A stretch of 64,000 nt of DNA from Metellina segmentata (lineage: Eukaryota > Arthropoda > Arachnida > Araneae > Tetragnathidae): positions 121,102,557 through 121,166,556 of the forward strand of contig OX375879.1 in assembly GCA_947359465.1 (NCBI GenBank), written 5' to 3'. Under the pieces are notes generated by a model. It was not told the DNA's origin, ran no database searches, and saw only the letters and a list, made by a program, of their open reading frames with translations. Positions 63,270 to 64,000 of the stretch are shown piece after piece. Positions within the stretch are counted from its first letter, which is position 1, and every line of letters begins with the position of its first letter. Position numbers and translations under genes: made by a program.

Positions 63270-63922
63270 GTTGAGAAGGGATGAGCTGAAATGAAGGTGA
63301 AAAAAATGATTTTCCTATTCTTTCTTCTAATTCAGAAGAGTTTATGAACCTTCCATAAAGTTCTCTGACGATTGTATTCCTCTAAAGGTCACTGACCTAG
63401 GCCAATTTAAATTGCGTATATATTAATGTGTTCATATTTCATATATTTTAGTAAAATTAATACAAAGGTATTAATACGTAAAACAATAACACATGTGTAA
63501 TGGTAAAATAGAAGACTTAAGATTAATAAATTTGAGTATAAATTATCAATGCATTTCATGTGTACATAATAAACAAAGCTATTCACTTTAATTTTAGTTA
63601 AAATTTAAATTAAGGTAAAAGGCTTTTACAATATTATTTTACTTATATCCAAAAATTCAATAGCTAATTTCTTTCTGTTTCAATTTTGCTAAATTTGATC
63701 ACAGATAGATGATTCATAACTAATTCTTCGTGCTCAAAGACAGTTTGTGTGCCTTGGGTTATGTGCAACCTGTTTCCGAAACCCCAAAAGTGCCTTTTCG
63801 GTGCTTTTGTATGCCGCGGCACCTAGAATGACAATCATTGCATTGAACTGTTGGTTTAAATTAGTAATATCTTATCAAACATTAAAATACAAAAACAATT
63901 TTACTGCTGTCACTTCAAAATG
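63270..63922. other. AT-rich unique sequence, no gene seen
   Basis: The 81-codon frame at 63747-63992 runs into the pogo-like terminus and has no recognised domain. Confidence 0.35.
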
Positions 63923-64000
63923 CAGTAGAACGTCAATTATCGGAATGTCTATTAATCGAACGACCGGTTATCCGAACAGCAAAGGTCTTTGATGTAATGA
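63923..64000 (+). mobile_element. pogo/Tigger-like terminus, runs off the window
   Basis: CAGTAGAACGTCAATTATCG, then TTAATCGAACGACCGGTTATCCGAACAG, in which the repeated TTATCCGAAC-like units are typical of pogo/Tigger ends. The rest lies outside. Confidence 0.55.

Overview
The window is AT-rich eukaryotic repeat DNA with no operons, ribosome binding sites, rRNA or convincing intact gene. The mix of transposon families (Tc1/mariner, several hAT lineages including a GTF2IRD2-like transposase, Helitrons, piggyBac-type TTAA elements, Copia, a non-LTR element, and abundant tRNA-derived SINEs) fits an arthropod. From memory of similar fragments I would guess an arachnid, perhaps a spider; that is inference and not shown by the sequence. 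Most of the long open frames are accidental translations of SINE copies.

The dominant component is two SINE families. SINE-A has a tRNA-like head with A box near GTGGTTAAGG and B box GGTTCGAATCC, and an (ATTACC)n-like tail. SINE-B has a different tRNA-like head (GTTGGAAGAGTAACGG, GAGTTCGAAAC) and an (ACCT)n-like tail. Both share one body of about 230 bp, from GGCTGGTGCAC to the GACGTTAA segment before the tail. Many SINE-A copies lie inside SINE-B copies with clear 10-14 bp target duplications (4853-5196, 17164-17498, 38361-38694), so SINE-A is the younger family here.

Layout. 1-7.5 kb: SINEs, one arm of a dispersed repeat with a GC-rich hairpin, and an array of hairpins at 5729-5856. 7.5-13.5 kb: Copia remnants, a Tc1 copy split by a hAT MITE, a 0.6-0.77 kb tandem duplication, and a complete but dead Tc1-type element with DD36E spacing. 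13.5-25.4 kb: SINEs, a Tc1 MITE, a minisatellite and a perfect 155-bp tandem duplication. 25.4-28.1 kb: a nest of hAT MITE inside GTF2IRD2-like hAT inside SINE-A, both hAT layers with exact 8-bp target duplications. 28-40 kb: SINEs, Tc1 derivatives, a LINE 3' end, a minisatellite and hAT pieces. 40-42.2 kb: a hAT MITE carrying a Tc1 MITE, then a piggyBac-like MITE full of ACGAGATATCTCGT palindromes. 42.8-47.5 kb: a LINE 3' end and a Helitron, each inside a SINE-B, and a long-TIR Mutator-like element with an 11-bp duplication supported by a related empty site at 59 kb. 48-52.5 kb: a mariner DD34D remnant, a Helitron with a nested SINE, a GC-rich stretch that may be a host promoter/first exon, and a second complete piggyBac-like MITE. 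54-64 kb: a ZMYM1-like hAT, a small MITE, a Helitron, a second hAT with an exact 8-bp duplication, and a pogo-like terminus running off the end.

No genes work together here; the information is in the order of insertions. Possible host sequence is limited to a few unique or GC-rich stretches (13750-13985, 18320-18880, 21416-21637, 23750-24120, 37938-38270, 51285-51800), all uncertain.
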